A stretch of 64,000 nt of DNA from Nodosilinea sp. WJT8-NPBG4 (lineage in GTDB: Bacteria > Cyanobacteriota > Cyanobacteriia > Phormidesmidales > Phormidesmidaceae), in assembly GCA_019359285.1 (NCBI GenBank), contig JAHHHQ010000045.1:1-64000 (forward strand), read 5' to 3'. The position numbers and the translations under genes are program-made. How positions within the stretch are numbered: position 1 is the stretch's first letter; each line of letters opens with the position of its first letter. Positions 28,908 to 38,114 of this stretch are shown here, piece by piece. The notes under the pieces are model-generated. The model was not told the DNA's origin. It did no database searches and saw only the letters and a list, made by a program, of their open reading frames with translations.

Positions 28908-29318
28908 TTAAGGAAAGAGAACTGTAAAGCCTTCTTGAACGAAGTGCCGATCATGGCTGAGCACTTCTTTGAGGCCCAAGGACTGCATGGTTTGCATGGA
29001 GATACAGTCAGTTAAGCTGTAGCCTTTATCCAATCGCTGCCCATAGAGATCTAGCCCTGCCAAGAGGGTATCGCGGCTTTGGGGAACAACCTGCACCATT
29101 GGACTTTGCAGTAAGAGGCTAGCTCGCTGAATCGCTCCTTCCTTAACAAGCGGCCCAAAGCTCGAAAAGAGGTTCAAAAATTCAGTCAATACTTCATCTG
29201 TGGTAACTAGCTCTACTGCCCCTAGAGTTTGGTTGAATTGCCTGACGTTTTGATGCCACTGATCTCTAGGATTGAGCATTGCAGCCCAATAAAATGTATC
29301 GGCGAATAAAGTTCTCAT
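28908..29318 (-). CDS. PIN-domain toxin (VapC-like)
   Basis: 136 residues. PIN acidic residues are in place: FADTFYW (Asp7), TTDEVLTEFLN (Glu46), SLTDCISM (Asp104) and LSHDRHF (Asp123). Such toxins cleave RNA. Its ATG directly follows the stop of the upstream antitoxin gene, so the two are coupled. No sign of damage. Confidence 0.88.
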   Translation of the reverse strand: MRTLFADTFYWAAMLNPRDQWHQNVRQFNQTLGAVELVTTDEVLTEFLNLFSSFGPLVKEGAIQRASLLLQSPMVQVVPQSRDTLLAGLDLYGQRLDKGYSLTDCISMQTMQSLGLKEVLSHDRHFVQEGFTVLFP

Positions 29319-29606
29319 CTAATGTTCTGATTGGTCGCTCTTGGGGAAGCCGTAGAGGTAGTGATCCAATTGGGCTGCACCATCAGTAGGGAGAGTGGCA
29401 GCCGTAGTTTCAGGCAGTGAGTCAGCAAATTCTTCAAAAGCAGCCCAAATAGGCTTTGGGGGTTCGTCGGCAGCTCCGTCAGACCCGCTTAAATTGGGCG
29501 ACTGTTGCCGACGGGTCTTGGCGAACAGTAAAAAATCCAGCACTTCTTCTAGGAGGAAGTCTGGAGCACTGTTGATCTCAATCAGGAGTTGTTCGCGGGT
29601 GGTCAC
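29319..29606 (-). CDS. Antitoxin of the PIN toxin
   Basis: 95 residues from the GTG at 29606, which has GGAG nine bases before it; a TTG at 29621 gives five more residues but no SD. Sequence VTTREQLLIEINSAPDFLLEEVLDFLLFAK is the DUF2281-type antitoxin N terminus, and a proline-rich linker leads to LPTDGAAQLDHYLYGFPK, a toxin-binding tail often seen in cyanobacterial pairs. It would neutralise the PIN protein encoded next. Confidence 0.78.
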   Translation of the reverse strand: MTTREQLLIEINSAPDFLLEEVLDFLLFAKTRRQQSPNLSGSDGAADEPPKPIWAAFEEFADSLPETTAATLPTDGAAQLDHYLYGFPKSDQSEH

Positions 29607-29666
29607 CGAGTTTTTCTCCAAGGGCTCTAGATCTAAGGATAGTGGATCGACTAGGCGAAGACTTCT

Positions 29667-30879
29667 CTAAGCCTTCGCCGTGCCGCGCCCCGATAGCGTC
29701 ATGGCAAACCAGGCGGTCAGCAGCGTTAGCGCTCCAGCAATCCAAAATGGGAAGCTGTAGCTGACGCTGACCAGCAGCCCCGCCGTCGCCGGGCCGATGG
29801 CATTAGAAATGCTCAGGTACGACGCATTCAGACCCATCACTTCTCCCTGTTCGCGGGGGCCGCTGTTGAGAGACAGCAGCGCATCGATCAGCGGCATGGG
29901 GAACGAGTTGACGGCGCTGAAGATGACGGCGATCGCCACAAACGCCACGATATTAGGGAAGGCGGGCATCAGCAAAAACAAAATGCCCCGCGCGGCCAAC
30001 GCCGCCGCTAAAATCTGCACCAGCCGAAACCGCCGCCGCAGTGGCTCCAGGGCAAACACCTGAGTCACAAAGCCAATCATCCCCACCGCCGCAAACATAA
30101 TCGCCAGGTTGCGAGCGTCTTGCCCCAGCACCTTAAGGAAGAAGGGCTGGAAGGCAAAGGTAAAGATCGTAAAGGTAAAGCCGCTAAAGAAGGTCAGCCA
30201 AAAAATGCGGCCAAAGCGCTTGTCGGTGGCAGACCTGGCCAGCCGACCAAAGCCAAAATCCTGCCAGGAAAACTGAAACCTGCTGGAGCCGGTCTCTAGA
30301 GTTTCTGGCAGCAGCACCAGGCAAAGCCCGGTGGCAAATAGGGCGATCGCCGCCGAAAACAGAAACCCCATGCCCAGGCTGGTAAACCCCGGTAGCGGCC
30401 GCACCAACTGCGCCACGTAGCTCAGCGGTGGCCCCACCACAAACCCCAGCCGAAAGAGCCCCAAAAATACCGTAGGCCCGCGCTCGCTGCTCTGGCGTGG
30501 TGATGTCGCTAACGATCGCCTGGGCGATAGAGGTATTGCCGCCAGTGATCCCGTCGAGCAGGCGGGCCACAAACAGCACCCAGGCCACTGGGGCCAGCCC
30601 CGCCATCAAATTCGCTGCTACTGTGCCTAGCAGGCTGACAATTAGCAAGGGCTTGCGGCCCATGCGATCGGAGAGTCGTCCCAAGATGGGGGTGGCCACA
30701 AACTGTGCTGCGGCATAGGCCGTAGTCAGCAAACTGGCCTGAAAGTCGCTCAGCCCAAACTCCATCGCATAGGGGTAAATGAGCGGAATAATCAGCGTGA
30801 ACCCCACCGCATTGATAAACGCCACCAGCGCGGCAATCCAAAACCGCAGCGGCAGGCGCGAAGGGTCAGCTGAGGCCAT
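29667..30879 (-). pseudogene. MFS transporter interrupted by a frameshift
   Basis: Two overlapping frames make one 12-helix major facilitator of about 400 residues. The first (from ATG 30879) runs LRFWIAALVAFINAVGFTLIIP to RARAYGIFG and carries the TetA-like motif GRLSDRMGRKPLL. The second continues FRLGFVVGPPLSYV to the C terminus at 29667. They join if one base is removed from a C4/A5 run at 30459-30467 (plus strand). A slippage mutation or a base error in the homopolymer are both possible. The substrate would be a drug-like compound. The start lies only 11 bp from the divergent EEP gene. Confidence 0.85.
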
Positions 30880-30890
30880 AAAATTGGTCC

Positions 30891-31883
30891 ATGAAAAACA
30901 TTATTTGGGGGGTGGCGATCGCCCTGGGGCTGCCGGTTTTGGCCCTGGCAGGCACCTTCGCCTACATCAGCTCGTCTAACTGGAATGAGGGCGACTACGA
31001 CAACCTGGTCACCTACGAGGCGTATGCCCCCGGTGTCGACAACCCTGAGCAGCTTAACGTAGTCAGCTACAACATTGGCTATTTGTCTGGGTTGACCAAT
31101 CAGCAGGCCGTAGAGCGAGACAAAGCCCTGTTTGAGGCGAACCAGGCCACGGCGCTCGCCGCCCTAAAAACTCTCCAGCCCGACATTCTGGCGCTGCAAG
31201 AAATCGACTTCGACGCCTACCGCTCGTTCAACCTCAACCAGCAGGAAGCCGCTTCGGCGGCACTAGAGATGGCCTTTGGGGCGATCGCCGTCAACTGGGA
31301 CAAACACTACGTGCCCTTCCCCTACTGGCCACCTCAAGCTCACTATAAGCAGGTGATCTCGGGGCAGGCCGTGCTCAGCCGCTACCCCGTTCGCCGCAAC
31401 GAACGGCTGGTGCTAGAAAAGGTGCCGACGAATCCGTTCTACTACAACGCGCTATACCTCGATCGTGTTGCCCAAGTCACCGAAATCGACGTGTCCGGCC
31501 AAACCCTGATCGTGATCAACGTTCACCTCGAAGCGTTTGACGCCCCTACCCGCATCCGCCAAACCCAAGTGGTGCGCGAGTTAGCTGAAGGCTACGCCGA
31601 GGACTACCCCATTTTGCTGTTGGGCGACTTCAACAGCAGCCTCAACCGTGACGAAGGCGACGATCCGCGATCGATTGGCATCCTGCTCGACTCCCCGGCG
31701 TTAGCATCGGCACTGCCGACGGCCCCGTCGTCGTTTACCTTTCCGTCTGACCAGCCCCAATATGTCCTCGACTATATCTTTTACACCCCCGCCACCCTAG
31801 AGATGGTGGCTGCCGAGGTCGTAGCCGAGGCAGCCCAGGCATCAGACCACCTACCCATACAGGCTCAGGTAAGGCTGCGTTGA
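30891..31883 (+). CDS. Endonuclease/exonuclease/phosphatase-family protein
   Basis: 330 residues. An N-terminal hydrophobic segment (IIWGVAIALGLPVLALAGTFAYI) would anchor or export it. The EEP motifs follow: VVSYNIGYL, DILALQEIDFDAYR (metal Glu), VIVINVHLEAF, ILLLGDFNSS and QASDHLPIQAQV (final Asp-His). The family hydrolyses phosphodiesters in nucleic acids or lipids; an exported form suggests a phospholipid or extracellular nucleotide substrate, which cannot be decided here. Confidence 0.85.
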   Translation: MKNIIWGVAIALGLPVLALAGTFAYISSSNWNEGDYDNLVTYEAYAPGVDNPEQLNVVSYNIGYLSGLTNQQAVERDKALFEANQATALAALKTLQPDILALQEIDFDAYRSFNLNQQEAASAALEMAFGAIAVNWDKHYVPFPYWPPQAHYKQVISGQAVLSRYPVRRNERLVLEKVPTNPFYYNALYLDRVAQVTEIDVSGQTLIVINVHLEAFDAPTRIRQTQVVRELAEGYAEDYPILLLGDFNSSLNRDEGDDPRSIGILLDSPALASALPTAPSSFTFPSDQPQYVLDYIFYTPATLEMVAAEVVAEAAQASDHLPIQAQVRLR

Positions 31884-31931
31884 TTAATAGGAAAACCGAC
31901 TTGAGTAAACCAATTAAAATTCAGCAATTCC

Positions 31932-31959
31932 GTAGGGGCACAGCATGCTGTGCCCCTAC
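31932..31959. repeat. Perfect 28-bp palindrome
   Basis: GTAGGGGCACAGCA followed directly by its reverse complement, 14 bp in each arm. GTAGGGGC..GCCCCTAC palindromes are dispersed widely in cyanobacterial genomes. It may double as a bidirectional terminator after the EEP gene. Confidence 0.8.
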
Positions 31960-32141
31960 AACCAATGGTGTTGAGATAGGATTCGGCACCACCTCCGTGG
32001 GGCAAGTGCCATACCTATAGCCTTGCTTGACCACCTAGCCATAACTTCCGAAGTTCGATATTGTGGAACGACTGTAGTTTGAAATGTGTTCGCTCTAGGG
32101 TGTCAAACCGTAAATCGTTATTGTTTCCAGGACTTTAAGCA

Positions 32142-33134
32142 ATGAAACAGCTACAGCAATGGATATTAGGGCTGCTACTGGTGACGCTGACGGCAGTGGG
32201 GCTGATTGCGCTGCAACCTCGCGCTACCGCCCAAAATGTCCCGGCCACCCTAGCTTCAGCCGGGCTCACCGTAGAAGAACTGGGCGAAGGCGTTTACGGG
32301 CTAATCGCTAGCGTAGACTTTCCGCCCACCGATGCCGGCATGGCCATCTGCAATGGCGGCATCGTCATCGGCAGCGACGGTGTGCTGGTGGTCGACCCGT
32401 TTCAAACCGAGGCTTTGGGCGACCTGCTGTTTGAGACAGTGTCCACCCTCACCGACCTGCCGGTGAAATATGTGGTCAACACCCACTACCACGCCGACCA
32501 CACTGGAGGAAATCCTGCTGCGGCTAGCCGTCAGCTGCCGATTTTCGGGCGCGGCCCCATTCGCGAGTTTATGCTCAGCCGCAATGGCGAGAGCGACCCC
32601 AACATTACCCCACCCGAAGTAATTATCATCGGGGCATGGGATCTGTGGCTGGGAGAACGCCAGGTGCAAATCCGTGAGTTTGAGGGCCACTCCGGCGGCA
32701 CTGATGTAATTGTCTATGTGCCTGATACCAATGCGCTGATTGCGGGTGACCTATTATTTAACGATCGCATTCCATACATGGGCGATAGCAACATTCGAGC
32801 TTGGCAAGCAACTATGGCCAATCTCATTGTTGACTACTCCGCTGCCCTGGTTTTGCCTGGTCACGGTCCGGTGACCGACGTAACTGGCCTGGAGCGCTTT
32901 AAGACCTACCTGGCGGATTTGGTTGACTTGGCGGAAGGTTGGAAATCGGCGGGGACATCCCAGGAGGAGGCGATCGCGATCGCAGTGCCCGAAAAATACA
33001 GCGGTTACCTCTTCCAGGCGCTATACCCCGGCAACTTGGAGGCAGCCTACAACCAGATCACTCTAGGCCAGGACGACGCGGCCTCAATTCAGCAGTACCT
33101 AGCGACGCAGCCCGAGGCGGTGAAGGCGCTCTAG
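32142..33134 (+). CDS. Exported metallo-beta-lactamase-fold hydrolase
   Basis: 330 residues with a cleavable signal peptide (residues 1-30, ending RATAQ). The MBL metal motifs are present: NTHYHADHTGG (HxHxDH), EFEGHSGGTDVIVYVP, AGDLLFNDRIP and VLPGHGPVTD. Family proteins hydrolyse lactams, lactones, glyoxalase-type or sulfatase substrates; the closest visible layout is the quinoprotein-relay/MBL group. No partner gene is adjacent, so the substrate stays open. Confidence 0.85.
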   Translation: MKQLQQWILGLLLVTLTAVGLIALQPRATAQNVPATLASAGLTVEELGEGVYGLIASVDFPPTDAGMAICNGGIVIGSDGVLVVDPFQTEALGDLLFETVSTLTDLPVKYVVNTHYHADHTGGNPAAASRQLPIFGRGPIREFMLSRNGESDPNITPPEVIIIGAWDLWLGERQVQIREFEGHSGGTDVIVYVPDTNALIAGDLLFNDRIPYMGDSNIRAWQATMANLIVDYSAALVLPGHGPVTDVTGLERFKTYLADLVDLAEGWKSAGTSQEEAIAIAVPEKYSGYLFQALYPGNLEAAYNQITLGQDDAASIQQYLATQPEAVKAL

Positions 33135-33143
33135 ATAAAGGCA

Positions 33144-33812
33144 CTAGGGAGTCCCTGTGGTGACTCCCACTTGAGCACACATATCGGCTAGGGGACAGCG
33201 CTCACATTTGGGCCGATTGCCCGTGCAGATGTGCTTGCCGAAGGGCACTAGCAGCCGATTGATCTCAACCCAGTAGGGTTGCGGCAGTTTGGCTTCCAGA
33301 GCAGTCATAGTCTTTTCAGGCGACTTAGTTTGCACATAGCCCCAGCGGTTGGTAACTCGATGCACATGCACGTCAACGCTGATACAGGGGTAGCCCAGCG
33401 CCACCCCCATTGCCAAGTGGGCACACTTCGGCCCCACCCCCTTGAACTGCATCAGCACCTCGGGGTCAGCGGGCAAGGTGCCGCCCAGCTCAGACAGAAT
33501 TTGCTGAGAAATCTGACGGATTTGTGGAGCCTTGTTCTCCGCAAATGTGGACCCGTCAATCAGGGCCAAAATCTCTTCTACCTCTAGCCCCACCATTTGC
33601 TCCGGCGATCGCGCCCGAGCAAACAGCCGCTGCGACACGGGCACACTCACCTCATCGTAGGTGCGAATAGAAATAATGCAGGCGACGAGCTGCTCGTAGA
33701 GCGAGGCGAAGCCCTCCTCCGCTAGTTGAAACATAGCGGCTTTCGGAAACGGGGCCACTGCCTCGCGCAGCAGGGGGATCGCCCGGTCAATATCAAATTC
33801 CTTGGCAGTCAC
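33144..33812 (-). CDS. nth: Endonuclease III (DNA glycosylase/AP lyase)
   Basis: 222 residues from a GTG start. The helix-hairpin-helix FKGVGPKCAHLAM carries the catalytic Lys129, and SVDVHVHR carries Asp147. A [4Fe-4S] cluster is formed by Cys196, 203, 206 and 212 in the canonical C-x6-C-x2-C-x5-C spacing. It removes oxidised pyrimidines and cuts the abasic site. Convergent with the MBL gene. The start is 45 bp from the decayed cysK copy. Confidence 0.92.
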   Translation of the reverse strand: MTAKEFDIDRAIPLLREAVAPFPKAAMFQLAEEGFASLYEQLVACIISIRTYDEVSVPVSQRLFARARSPEQMVGLEVEEILALIDGSTFAENKAPQIRQISQQILSELGGTLPADPEVLMQFKGVGPKCAHLAMGVALGYPCISVDVHVHRVTNRWGYVQTKSPEKTMTALEAKLPQPYWVEINRLLVPFGKHICTGNRPKCERCPLADMCAQVGVTTGTP

Positions 33813-33856
33813 GATGCTACAGGTGTTGCAGGACTTAGAGAAACTAGCTCAGCACC

Positions 33857-34064
33857 AGGGGAGCCATCCGCCCGGGAGCCTAAAACAGCAGCGTGCTCAG
33901 GTAGCGCTCGCCGAAGCTATGCTGAGTAATCATAATCAGCTTGCCCTCGTTTTCGGGACGACGACCCACATCGAGCTGGGCCTTGACGGCGACCCCAGTG
34001 GAAATACCCAAGAGCAGTCCATCTTCGCAGGCGAAGATGTGACCACCCACGGTCGCATCTTCAA
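33857..34064 (-). pseudogene. Decayed copy of the cysK 3' end
   Basis: 208 bp aligning without gaps to 37156-37363, the last part of the intact cysK, at a constant offset of 3299 bp and by eye about 80 percent identical. One frame still reads CEDGLLLGISTGVAVKAQLDVGRRPENEGKL, against [31 protein letters not shown] in CysK. It lacks the PLP-lysine half and is not a gene. Both copies are in the same orientation and flank the TIR-WD40 gene. Confidence 0.85.
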
Positions 34065-34263
34065 TGGCTAAAAGCAGCATACGCCAAAAGCAAGCCATCC
34101 TAACCATTAAGCTAGAATAATTGAGCCTATGAGGGCAACACCAAACCAATATGAAGCTGAACAACCCAAAAGCTTACAACCCTTTAATTGAAAACTTCCA
34201 GTCTCAAAGTTTTTGCTCATCCTCGTAACTGATTGGCATAAGCTGTATTTTTTTGAAAATCTC

Positions 34264-36951
34264 ATGGCAGGCTTATTTATTTCTTATTCACGAAAAGATA
34301 AAGATTTTGCTAAAGAACTTTACACAGCGTTAAAGATTGATAATCACGAAGTGTGGGTCGATTGGGTTAACATACCTCCCGGTGCTGATTGGCGTTCAGA
34401 AATCAAACTTGGCATTGAAAAAAGCAGCTCTTTTGTTTTTATTATTTCTCCAGATTCTATTCTTTCAAAAGAGTGTGAATTAGAGGTGCAATGTGCCCTT
34501 GACTGCAATAAGAAGATAATTCCCGTTGTGAGAAGATCGCACAAAGGAGATGAAAGATTACTCTTAATTCTAAGAAAATACAACTGGATTTACTCGCGAG
34601 ATAGCTATGAGTTTTCTAAATCACTATCTCTGCTAAAGGAGGCTTTAAAAACTGATTTAGAACATGTCAACTTGCACACCAGCATTTTGATGAAGGCTTT
34701 AGAGTGGGAACGACAGGAAAAACGTATTGACTATCTTCTACGCGGGGTCGAGTTGGATCAAGCAAGTCAGTGGTTAGAGAAGTCTGATTTAGAGGGAAGA
34801 ACTCCTACACCAACTAAATTACAAATATCTTATATTTTCCAGAGTAGCAGACATCAAACTCAAGAGATTCATCGGTGGAAGCAGCTTTATCAAGAAGCAA
34901 ACAAGCAGCGTCAGAGAGCCGAAAATGCCGAAATCGACGCACTTAACTCTCTAACTGAAGCATTACTCCTATCCCATGACCAACTTAGCGCCCTTTTGTC
35001 AGCACTGCGAGCAGGGTTACTAGCCGATCTGAGAAATGTTCAAGCGGCTAAAAAGATAAAATCTCTATCCCTCTTGCACAAGGCGATTGTAAGCACTAGC
35101 GAATACAAAAGAATTCGGGCACATTACCACCCAATTCTCTCCCTTGAGCTAGATGAGCTTAGTGGTCTAATGCTAAGCTGCAGCGAAGATCAAACAGCTA
35201 TATTGTGGAGTTTAGACGGGGAGCCAGTAACTAGCTTTTGTGAACATAGACATAAAGTTACTGATGGTTCAATCAATGGTGACAAGGGTCTAATTGCAAC
35301 CTCAAGCTACGATCAAACCATCAGAATTTGGGATTTTGCTGGAAAAGAAATATTCGCTTTAGAAAGTGAGGATAGACGACCTTTCTTGTCTGTTGCTTTT
35401 AGTCGAGATGGCCAGCTTTTGGCAGCTGGCTCAGCAAGCGGAGCGATTTATCTTTGGGATCACAAATGGCATTTTTTACGCTCTCTCAAAACTCATAAGC
35501 ACGAAGTGTGCGCGCTTAGGTTTGATTCGCAGTCAAAAGCACTCACTTCTCTAGACAAGTCAGGGACAATCATCGTCTGGAATTTAGATAACTTCAGCTC
35601 AAGAAGTTACGAATCTGGTTATTTAAGTACTCGAATCTTAACCCAAGGATCTACTGATAAACAGATTATTGTCACTGGGAAGAAAGGAGCGAAAATAATA
35701 AATATCGAAACCGGTTTATGTGAGCAGGAATTCAATTCCGGTTTTTCCCACTCCACCGCCAGTGCTTTCGATAGTGATCAAAATATTATGTTTTTTGGAG
35801 ATAGCAAAGGCTTCATAAGAGAAATTGATGAAAATCAAAAAGAAATAAAATGCCGCGGAAGTCATCAAGGCAACATTAGATCGCTACATCACTCAAAAAA
35901 GCAGCAATGTGTTGTATCTGCTGGCGATGATGGAACTATTCGCTTCTGGAAAATTTTAGGGAATGGAGAAACGCAGGCTTATCCAAGTGAAGCAACTCTT
36001 TCTGTTGCCGCCCATGGATGGGATGTAGATATTCGAGCTTTTTACGATGCCAAAGGCATGGTTAAGATTATAAGCAATAAAACGGAAGTCAAGGAAAAGT
36101 ATTTTGGCAGGAAAATAGAAAGAGTCACTCGGCTCAGGTTCAGTCCTGACAACTCACTTCTCGCGGTGATTAAGGAAGATTCTAGTCTACGTCTTTGGAA
36201 TCTTGAAACTAATGAATTAAATTACCTTAGGACACTTCAAGGCAGCGTTCGAGATATTTCCTTCTCTCTAAACGGTGCCTGTATAGCAACTGCCAATAAT
36301 AGCGGCTTTGTTGAAATCCATGAAGTAAATCCGTCTGGCAGCACCTCAAAGAGTTCTTTTTATGGTGACGATAATGCTATTTCCTCTATCGCAACAAATG
36401 CGGACGGCAGCTACATTTGCATAGGTAATACAAAAGGCGATCTCAGTATATGGAATAGTCAAGGCATCAAAAAGGCGACATTAAAAGCCCATGTTGGCTT
36501 GGTTTCTGAGATTCAATTTGACCAAAAAGGTGGAATTTTGATTAGTGCTGGCAATGATGCAACAATTCGAGTTTGGAAACTACAAACCAACTACGCCAAA
36601 AAACTAATCGGCCATGAAAGGGAAATACTGGGGTTCTGCCGTGGACCATTTGGATCGATTGTATCTTGGAGCAAAGACGGCACGGTGAGATTATGGTCAT
36701 TAGATGGGCATGTCAGGTCAATTTTAATGCAGTTAAAGCCAGCTCATCCAGTGCTTGCTCATTACTGTCATAAAGCGGGCGAGTTAATAGTGTTAGGTGC
36801 CAATGGCAATATTCACTCTATCAATTTAGATTTGCAAAATCTACTGCGACAAGCTTCGCAATGGATGTCCGCATCTTTAAACGAATTCTCCGATAAAAAA
36901 GACGAGATTAGACCCATTAGAAACATAATTGAAAAGTATGCGCAACTCTAG
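34264..36951 (+). CDS. TIR domain-WD40 repeat protein
   Basis: 895 residues from the ATG at 34264. Residues about 1-135 are a TIR domain (MAGLFISYSRKDKDFAKEL, WVDWVNIPPGADW, FVFIISPDSILSKECELEVQCAL; the Glu in the last segment is the candidate NADase residue). Residues 138-200 form a helical module (HTSILMKALEWERQEKRIDYLL, then a PTPTKLQISYI segment). A charged helix follows, then about 13 WD40-type repeats (DQTAILWSLDG, DQTIRIWDFAG, DGTIRFWKI and others). The gene is clearly AT-richer than its neighbours. Bacterial TIR proteins usually act in abortive defence; the WD40 part would sense the trigger. It lies between direct repeats of cysK. Confidence 0.88.
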   Translation: MAGLFISYSRKDKDFAKELYTALKIDNHEVWVDWVNIPPGADWRSEIKLGIEKSSSFVFIISPDSILSKECELEVQCALDCNKKIIPVVRRSHKGDERLLLILRKYNWIYSRDSYEFSKSLSLLKEALKTDLEHVNLHTSILMKALEWERQEKRIDYLLRGVELDQASQWLEKSDLEGRTPTPTKLQISYIFQSSRHQTQEIHRWKQLYQEANKQRQRAENAEIDALNSLTEALLLSHDQLSALLSALRAGLLADLRNVQAAKKIKSLSLLHKAIVSTSEYKRIRAHYHPILSLELDELSGLMLSCSEDQTAILWSLDGEPVTSFCEHRHKVTDGSINGDKGLIATSSYDQTIRIWDFAGKEIFALESEDRRPFLSVAFSRDGQLLAAGSASGAIYLWDHKWHFLRSLKTHKHEVCALRFDSQSKALTSLDKSGTIIVWNLDNFSSRSYESGYLSTRILTQGSTDKQIIVTGKKGAKIINIETGLCEQEFNSGFSHSTASAFDSDQNIMFFGDSKGFIREIDENQKEIKCRGSHQGNIRSLHHSKKQQCVVSAGDDGTIRFWKILGNGETQAYPSEATLSVAAHGWDVDIRAFYDAKGMVKIISNKTEVKEKYFGRKIERVTRLRFSPDNSLLAVIKEDSSLRLWNLETNELNYLRTLQGSVRDISFSLNGACIATANNSGFVEIHEVNPSGSTSKSSFYGDDNAISSIATNADGSYICIGNTKGDLSIWNSQGIKKATLKAHVGLVSEIQFDQKGGILISAGNDATIRVWKLQTNYAKKLIGHEREILGFCRGPFGSIVSWSKDGTVRLWSLDGHVRSILMQLKPAHPVLAHYCHKAGELIVLGANGNIHSINLDLQNLLRQASQWMSASLNEFSDKKDEIRPIRNIIEKYAQL

Positions 36952-37117
36952 AGCAATGCCAACTACTTATGTCAGAGCTAAACAGCATATACTCCTCTTG
37001 AGACGGCTGGCTGATGTGCAACCGTTCTTCCTTAGCAACACAAACTGAGGTGCTGAAGGCACTTTAGGAGACCTGAATAATCCTGAAGTTTCTTTTAGCC
37101 CCAGTTCTGAATAAAGC

Positions 37118-37140
37118 CCCTTTTTCAAGGGATTATTTTT
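37118..37140 (+). terminator. Weak hairpin with T-run
   Basis: CCCTT-TTTC-AAGGG followed by ATTATTTTT between the TIR-WD40 stop and the convergent cysK stop. The stem is only 5 bp, so this is tentative. Confidence 0.4.
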
Positions 37141-37142
37141 GC

Positions 37143-38105
37143 CTACCCAATCATTAGGGGAGCCATCAGCTCGGGGTCTTGAAACAGCGGCGTGCTCAGG
37201 TAGCGCTCGCCAAAGCTGGGCTGAATGATCACAATTAGCTTGCCGTCGTTTTCGGCGCGGCAGCCCACATCCACAGCAGCCTTGACGGCAGCCCCGGTGG
37301 AAATGCCCGAGAGCAGTCCCTCTTCGCGGGCGAGGCGGCGACCGTAGGCGATCGCGTCTTCATCACTGACCTGCACCACCTCATCAATCAGGCTCACGTT
37401 CAATACTTCAGGAACGAAACCGGCCCCAATGCCCTGAATTTTATGGGAGCCGGGCCGCCCACCCGAGAGCACTGGGCTGTTGATGGGTTCGACGGCGATC
37501 GCCTTGAACCCCGGCTTGCGCTGCTTCAGCACATCGGCCACGCCGGTAATGGTGCCGCCTGTGCCCACTCCAGCCACCAGGATGTCGACCTGGCCATCGG
37601 TGTCGGCCCAGATTTCTTCAGCGGTGGTGCGGCGGTGGATGTCGGGGTTGGCCGGGTTGCGAAACTGTTGCAGCATGTAGGCATCGGGCAGGGTGTCAAG
37701 AATATCTTGAGCGCGCTGAATGCAGCCCGACATCCCGGCTACGCCGGGGGTGAGTTCTAGCTCGGCCCCGTAGGCCCGCAGCATAGCTCGCCGCTCAGAG
37801 CTCATGGTCTCGGGCATGGTGAGAATCAGGCGGTAGCCCTTTGCCGCTGCTGCCATGGCCAGGGCAATGCCGGTGTTGCCCGAGGTGGGTTCGACCAGGG
37901 TGGTTTTGCCGGGGGTGATTAGCCCTTCGGCTTCGGCGGCCTCAATCATGTTGATGCCGATGCGGTCTTTGACGGAGGACGAGGGGTTCATGCCCTCAAG
38001 CTTGACCACCAGCCGGGCTAGGCAGCCGGCCTCTTGGGGAATGCGGTTGAGCTGCACCAGGGGGGTGCGGCCAATGAGTTGGGTCACGTTTTCGGCAATT
38101 CGCAT
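37143..38105 (-). CDS. cysK: Cysteine synthase A (O-acetylserine sulfhydrylase)
   Basis: 320 residues of the fold-type II PLP family. [14 protein letters not shown] holds the PLP lysine (Lys46), [19 protein letters not shown] binds the substrate carboxylate, [10 protein letters not shown] binds the cofactor phosphate, and [13 protein letters not shown] is the C-terminal active-site loop. It makes cysteine from O-acetylserine and sulfide. The Rrf2 gene lies 9 bp upstream in the same direction, so regulator and enzyme form an operon. Confidence 0.94.
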   Translation of the reverse strand: MRIAENVTQLIGRTPLVQLNRIPQEAGCLARLVVKLEGMNPSSSVKDRIGINMIEAAEAEGLITPGKTTLVEPTSGNTGIALAMAAAAKGYRLILTMPETMSSERRAMLRAYGAELELTPGVAGMSGCIQRAQDILDTLPDAYMLQQFRNPANPDIHRRTTAEEIWADTDGQVDILVAGVGTGGTITGVADVLKQRKPGFKAIAVEPINSPVLSGGRPGSHKIQGIGAGFVPEVLNVSLIDEVVQVSDEDAIAYGRRLAREEGLLSGISTGAAVKAAVDVGCRAENDGKLIVIIQPSFGERYLSTPLFQDPELMAPLMIG

Positions 38106-38114
38106 GGGCCTGGC

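Noticed and set aside
33880..34164. Minus-strand frame of 94 codons as a gene
   Set aside because: Its recognisable half is the decayed cysK end; the first 45 residues do not match CysK, and the PLP-lysine domain is missing.
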